Source: Kangiellaceae bacterium
GTDB taxonomy: Bacteria > Pseudomonadota > Gammaproteobacteria > Enterobacterales > Kangiellaceae
Direction: 5' to 3'
Length of the DNA stretch: 64,000 nucleotides
Assembly: GCA_026196875.1 (NCBI GenBank)
Contig: JAPHTP010000005.1
Coordinates: forward strand, 97,948-161,947
Below, one piece after another: positions 60,611 to 64,000 of the stretch. A program made the position numbers and the translations under genes. The notes beneath the pieces were generated by a model. It was not told the DNA's origin. It worked only from the letters and a program-made list of their open reading frames with translations, and did no database searches. Within the stretch, counting starts at the first letter, position 1, and the number at the start of each line of letters is the position of its first letter.

Positions 60611-61029
60611 TAAATGCTCCCTTCTCCCTTCTCGCTTTTCTTAGCAACAAAACCAATAAAGCGAGTCGCGGGATGCTCATCCGATTCATCATAGCGAACT
60701 TCAATTTCCACTTGGCGTAAGTCTTTTTCGGTTGTTTTACTGACTGTTTGCAACCAGTACCAAGTTCTGCCTCGCATTTCAGCTTCGCCGCGAGTAACTC
60801 CGGTATTAGGCCACTTACCTTCAATTCGAACCTCGGCTATTTTATTCAGCGCAACCCAATGAGCCACCGTTTTAATACCGATATCAACATGAGCCCTTTG
60901 TTGATCATTGATGTTTCGCAACAGGAAAGTCACAGTTGTGCCGAAGATCACCATCGCGACGAGCACTTCAAGCAGGGTAAAACCTGCGAAAGATCTTTTT
61001 AGACTGTTACTTTTTCCGCTAAACATCAT
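60610..61029 (-). CDS. gspI: Type II secretion minor pseudopilin GspI
   Basis: The 139-residue pseudopilin has a leader ending SFAG before FTLLEVLVAMVIFGTTVTFL (Glu at +5). The short body ends FIGFVAKKSEKGEGSI. WVALNKIAEVRI is the usual GspI segment. It overlaps gspH by 4 nt and gspJ by 1 nt. Confidence 0.92.
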   Translation of the reverse strand: MMFSGKSNSLKRSFAGFTLLEVLVAMVIFGTTVTFLLRNINDQQRAHVDIGIKTVAHWVALNKIAEVRIEGKWPNTGVTRGEAEMRGRTWYWLQTVSKTTEKDLRQVEIEVRYDESDEHPATRFIGFVAKKSEKGEGSI

Positions 61030-61709
61030 TCGCTTTCTAAATAATCCTTGTAGTCATCTTCAATATCGTTAAATAAATTCCCTGGTAACGGCCCTTGATA
61101 CATTAGTTCACCTGTCAAAGTGCCTTTAATTCGAAAGAAATTAGGCTCGTCGTTGTCTGGCATATAATCTTCTGCAGAAGCTATCGCTAGAGTAAACGAG
61201 TTTTGTTCGCCCGTTGATAGAAAATATATTTGAGGTGGCTCGACCTTTTCTTGCTGTTCTTCCTCTTCAAAGATATCCACATCTTCTTCAAAAATATCTA
61301 CTTCTTCTTCGGCTTTTTTAAATAAATTCTCTCCGTCAATCGCCATATTGAACTCAACCGTTTCAGGAAACTCGTACTCATTCAACTCAGGATGATCGCT
61401 AATAATTTCCCAACGCGGTTCTTGCTCTTCATCTTCATCGTTTAATACTAAGAAACGATATCCAACCTCATCAATGGTTAATCCATATTCCTTATTTTCG
61501 ATGACTGCCAGATCGCGAACCATTTCTATGGCTGCTAATAACCGGTTGATTTCTTGTTTAGCGTACCTGTCGCTGCTACCTCCTAAATTCGGGACAGCTA
61601 TTCCCACCATCACAGCAATGACAGCCATTGCAATTAGGATTTCAATTAAACTAAAGCCCGAACTGGTTCGGGCTTTATAGTCTTTAGCGATTGCGATAAC
61701 CATTGCCAC
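61026..61709 (-). CDS. gspH: Type II secretion pseudopilin GspH with an acidic insertion
   Basis: The 227-residue pseudopilin has a 17-18-residue leader ending TSSG before FSLIEILIAMAVIAVMVGIA (Glu at +5). The domain is typical of GspH up to VEFNMAIDGENL. An acidic low-complexity insertion (about residues 130-157) contains the repeated unit VDIFEE twice and many glutamates. The C-terminal half resumes with PPQIYFLSTGEQNSFTLAI. GspH proteins are usually shorter, about 170-200 residues. The insertion lies in a loop, so the fold should be intact. Confidence 0.88.
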   Translation of the reverse strand: MAMVIAIAKDYKARTSSGFSLIEILIAMAVIAVMVGIAVPNLGGSSDRYAKQEINRLLAAIEMVRDLAVIENKEYGLTIDEVGYRFLVLNDEDEEQEPRWEIISDHPELNEYEFPETVEFNMAIDGENLFKKAEEEVDIFEEDVDIFEEEEQQEKVEPPQIYFLSTGEQNSFTLAIASAEDYMPDNDEPNFFRIKGTLTGELMYQGPLPGNLFNDIEDDYKDYLESE

Positions 61710-61719
61710 AAACTAAGAA

Positions 61720-62175
61720 CTACTCTGTGTCTTTTAACGCCTGAATCGCGTCATCAACATTCCAATTGCCAATATCGGAGGCTAGACCTTCACCGCCTTC
61801 TTCTCCATCAGCACCTAGCGAATAAATATCATATTCGCCATATTCGCCTGGGTAAGCATACTGATATGGATTACCCCATGGGTCATTGGTTAGCTCTTTC
61901 AAATAACCGCGACGCGCGTAATTTTTAGGCGTTGGAGTGATATCTGGTTTTGTAACTAACGCTTCTAATCCCTGTTCAGTGGTTGGTAACAAGAAATTGT
62001 CAGAATGGTATTGAACCAGCGCAGATTCTATCGCTGCTATATCAGCTTTTAATCTTTCGTAGTTAGCTCGTTCGGTTTGCCCCATAAATTGGGTCACCAT
62101 AATCCCGCCCAAAATCGCCATGATCGCCATAGCGACCAAAATTTCAAGCAACGAAAATCCTGATTGCTTCTGCAT
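61720..62175 (-). CDS. gspG: Type II secretion major pseudopilin GspG
   Basis: The 151-residue major pseudopilin has leader MQKQSG cut before FSLLEILVAMAIMAILGGIM (Glu at +5). The calcium-binding C-terminal part includes ARRGYLKELTNDPWGNPY and EYDIYSLGADGEEGGEG, closely typical of GspG. It builds the periplasmic pseudopilus that pushes proteins through GspD. It is separated from gspF by 79 bp containing a strong hairpin and from gspH by 10 bp. Confidence 0.96.
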   Translation of the reverse strand: MQKQSGFSLLEILVAMAIMAILGGIMVTQFMGQTERANYERLKADIAAIESALVQYHSDNFLLPTTEQGLEALVTKPDITPTPKNYARRGYLKELTNDPWGNPYQYAYPGEYGEYDIYSLGADGEEGGEGLASDIGNWNVDDAIQALKDTE

Positions 62176-62210
62176 GTTAAATCCTCTATTTAAAAATTTC
62201 TAAAATCTAT

Positions 62211-62247
62211 CCCCCTCTCTTTTGGCGCTCCCAAAAGGAGAAGGGGG
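62211..62247 (-). other. Intergenic stem-loop between gspF and gspG
   Basis: A long imperfect inverted repeat (CCCCCTTCTCCTTTT against AAAAGAGAGGGGG on the minus strand, two single-base bulges) fills the gap between gspF and gspG. There is no T-run, so it is not an intrinsic terminator. It is suited to act as an mRNA processing or stability element that raises the level of gspG relative to gspF; that is inference. It could also be a copy of a dispersed palindromic repeat. Confidence 0.5.
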
Positions 62248-62254
62248 TTAGTTT

Positions 62255-63478
62255 CTAAGCTAAGGTATCACTCAATTGGAATACCGGTAGCATAATCGCC
62301 AACACAATTGTGAACACGAATGATCCCATAATTAAAATCATCACTGGGCCAATCATATTCATCATGGTAGTCACTAGATTATCAAACTGTCTCTCTTGGT
62401 TGTCTGCTGCTTTATCCAGCATTTGTTCTAACTCACCAGAATTTTCACCACTGGCAATCATATGCAACATCATCGGCGGAAAATAGCCACACTGTTGCAA
62501 TGAAACTTTTAGTCCTGCCCCTTCTCTCACTCTAACTGTAGCTTCCTTTACTGCCAGTTTTAGCTCTTCATTTGTCATTACATCACCGGCAATTTTCATT
62601 CCTTCCAGAAGCGGCACGCTACTTTGATTAAGTATCGCAAGTGTTCTTGCAAAACGCGCTGAATTCATGCCACGAATAATTTTTCCAATACCGACAGATT
62701 TTAATTTCCATTTATCCCATCCCAATCGGAACTTTGGATTTCTTAGGACATACTTAAAACCAATAATAAACACTATTATGCCGATAAATACCCAAACGCC
62801 CCAAGCTTTAACGAATTCACTCATATCAAGCAAAAGCTGAGTTATAAAAGGAAGTTCCTGACCGGACTTGGTAAAACTACTGGTAATTTGTGGTACTACA
62901 TAACCTAATAAAAATCCGACAATACCAACACTTACCACGGTTAAAATAATTGGATAAATCAAGGCACCCGAAATCTTAGACTGAATTTCTTGCCGCGACT
63001 CAGTGTAATCAGCCAGCCTTTCTAACACCAAATCTAGATGTCCTGACTTCTCACCTGCCGCTACCATCGAACGATACAATTGATTAAATACGCCAGGGTA
63101 TTCACTCAAGGCATCTGCAAGAGTATGACCTTCAACCACTCGCGAACGGATCCCCATTAACATGCTTCGCTGCTTTGGTTTTTCGCTTTGCTCTGCCACA
63201 GCTTTGATAGTTTCTTCAACGGGGATGGCTGCACGTATAAGAGTCGCGATTTGGCGTGTTAATAATGCAAGATCTGCTGCGCTAATTTTGGTTGTAAAAA
63301 AACTAGTTGAACTGCTTCCAGATTTTGACTTTTTAGAATCATTGACACTATCAACTTCCAGAGGAATCAGTTTTTTATCACGAAGCAATTGGCGGATCTG
63401 GCGAGGCGTATCGCCTTCCATGATACCTTTCTTCTGTTTCCCTGACGGGTCTAGTGCAACGTACTCAAAAGCAGCCAT
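62255..63478 (-). CDS. gspF: Type II secretion inner-membrane platform protein GspF
   Basis: The 407-residue protein has the duplicated GspF/PilC domain. The first copy has LLTRQIATLIRAAIPVEETI and MVAAGEKSGHLDLVLERLADY; the second has FARTLAILNQSSVPLLEGMK and MIASGENSGELEQMLDKAA. Three TM helices are visible, ending FVFTIVLAIMLPVFQLSDTLA. It is 14 bp downstream of gspE. Confidence 0.96.
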   Translation of the reverse strand: MAAFEYVALDPSGKQKKGIMEGDTPRQIRQLLRDKKLIPLEVDSVNDSKKSKSGSSSTSFFTTKISAADLALLTRQIATLIRAAIPVEETIKAVAEQSEKPKQRSMLMGIRSRVVEGHTLADALSEYPGVFNQLYRSMVAAGEKSGHLDLVLERLADYTESRQEIQSKISGALIYPIILTVVSVGIVGFLLGYVVPQITSSFTKSGQELPFITQLLLDMSEFVKAWGVWVFIGIIVFIIGFKYVLRNPKFRLGWDKWKLKSVGIGKIIRGMNSARFARTLAILNQSSVPLLEGMKIAGDVMTNEELKLAVKEATVRVREGAGLKVSLQQCGYFPPMMLHMIASGENSGELEQMLDKAADNQERQFDNLVTTMMNMIGPVMILIMGSFVFTIVLAIMLPVFQLSDTLA

Positions 63479-63492
63479 CTCATCACTCCAAC

Positions 63493-64000
63493 TTAATCTT
63501 CACGCGTTACACGTAAAACTTCTTCAATAGTAGTGATGCCTTCCTGCACTCGATTTTTACCATCTTCGCGAATACTAAAACAAGTTTCCCTTGCATGGCG
63601 TTCAATATCTAATTCGCTGGCTCCGTTATGAATTTTGTCTCTGACTTCTTCATCAACTAACAGCAACTCGAAAATACCTTGGCGCCCTCTGTATCCAGAG
63701 TTATTACATTCAACACATCCTTCAGCATGATAGATAGTTGGTGGGTTGTTTTGATCAAATCCCATCAACTCGCATTCTTTTGAATTAGCCGGCGCCGCTC
63801 TTCGGCAGTTAGAGCATAAAGTTCGAACTAATCGTTGCGCTAACACGCCGAGCAGACTAGAAGACAAAAGAAATGGCTCGATTCCCATATCTTGTAAACG
63901 AGTAACCGCCCCCGACGCAGTATTAGTATGTAAAGTCGATAGTACTAAGTGTCCCGTCAAACTAGCTTGTACGGCAATTTGCGCTGTTTCTAAGTCACGA
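63493..64000 (-). CDS. gspE: Type II secretion ATPase GspE (C-terminal part, truncated by window edge)
   Basis: The frame remains open on the minus strand to the window edge; the visible 168 codons are the C-terminal part. It shows [38 protein letters not shown], the tetracysteine zinc site (CSNC ... [19 protein letters not shown]) and the GspE terminus [19 protein letters not shown]. Walker A and B lie outside the window. The methionine-like start at 63960 is an internal TTG and not the real start. Confidence 0.95.
   Translation of the reverse strand, partial: RDLETAQIAVQASLTGHLVLSTLHTNTASGAVTRLQDMGIEPFLLSSSLLGVLAQRLVRTLCSNCRRAAPANSKECELMGFDQNNPPTIYHAEGCVECNNSGYRGRQGIFELLLVDEEVRDKIHNGASELDIERHARETCFSIREDGKNRVQEGITTIEEVLRVTRED

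Noticed and set aside
63493..63960. Independent 155-residue GspE fragment
   Set aside because: The frame remains open with GspE-like sequence beyond 63960 to the window edge. It is a truncated view of gspE, not a short gene.
1..64000. tRNA, rRNA, insertion sequences, prophage genes and integrase sites
   Set aside because: No cloverleaf, transposase, integrase, phage structural gene or terminal inverted repeat was recognised on either strand.

Overview
This is a chromosomal window from a Gram-negative gammaproteobacterium with a fairly low G+C content. Outer-membrane TonB-dependent receptors, a type II secretion operon, OxyR with both redox cysteines, a Cus-type RND pump, CysQ/NudE/YrfG and an E. 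coli-like RecG all point there. The abundance of TonB receptors and secreted S9 peptidases suggests a protein- or peptide-degrading, probably marine, lineage (Kangiellaceae-like). That genus-level guess is inference.

Region 1 (1-26,000) is a nutrient-acquisition and peptide-processing zone. It opens with the tail of a ToxR/CadC-type winged-helix regulator. Four large TonB-dependent receptors follow (1006, 6686, 11995, 20495). Two of them are directly followed by a secreted S9 prolyl-oligopeptidase-family enzyme. A TPR-sulfotransferase lies between receptors 2 and 3. A second sulfotransferase and a flavin-dependent tryptophan-halogenase-family enzyme follow receptor 4. The oxyR-recG pair sits inside this zone. 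All four receptor upstream regions carry short TTCAA/TTGAA/TTAAA-type words repeated every 10-11 bp, and three receptors share an identical TACAGGGT leader word exactly 14 nt before the ATG. A candidate small RNA with a strong terminator lies on the minus strand upstream of receptor 1.

Region 2 (26,000-31,000) holds membrane and signalling genes: a DUF805-like membrane protein, a small anchored protein, an HDOD protein, an internally duplicated PepSY-TM protein fused to a 2Fe-2S ferredoxin domain, and a TerB-like protein.

Region 3 (31,000-39,000, minus strand) is a copper/silver resistance cluster. In order of transcription it holds a Met/His/Cys-rich secreted protein, cusC, cusB (with fused CusF domain), cusA, copC and copD.

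Region 4 (39,400-45,650) contains malate dehydrogenase, a DUF805 protein, an ACT-domain protein, a tandemly duplicated CheX-like plus response-regulator module, and a GGDEF diguanylate cyclase.

Region 5 (46,500-54,100) contains a secreted beta-propeller/amidohydrolase fusion, two small unknown proteins, a MEST-like alpha/beta hydrolase and a third S9 peptidase.

Region 6 (54,250-64,000, minus strand) is the type II secretion operon gspE(partial)-F-G-H-I-J-K-L-M-N, followed by yrfG, nudE and cysQ. Plausibly the T2SS exports hydrolases, the S9 peptidases process peptides, and the TonB receptors import products. This functional chain is inference.
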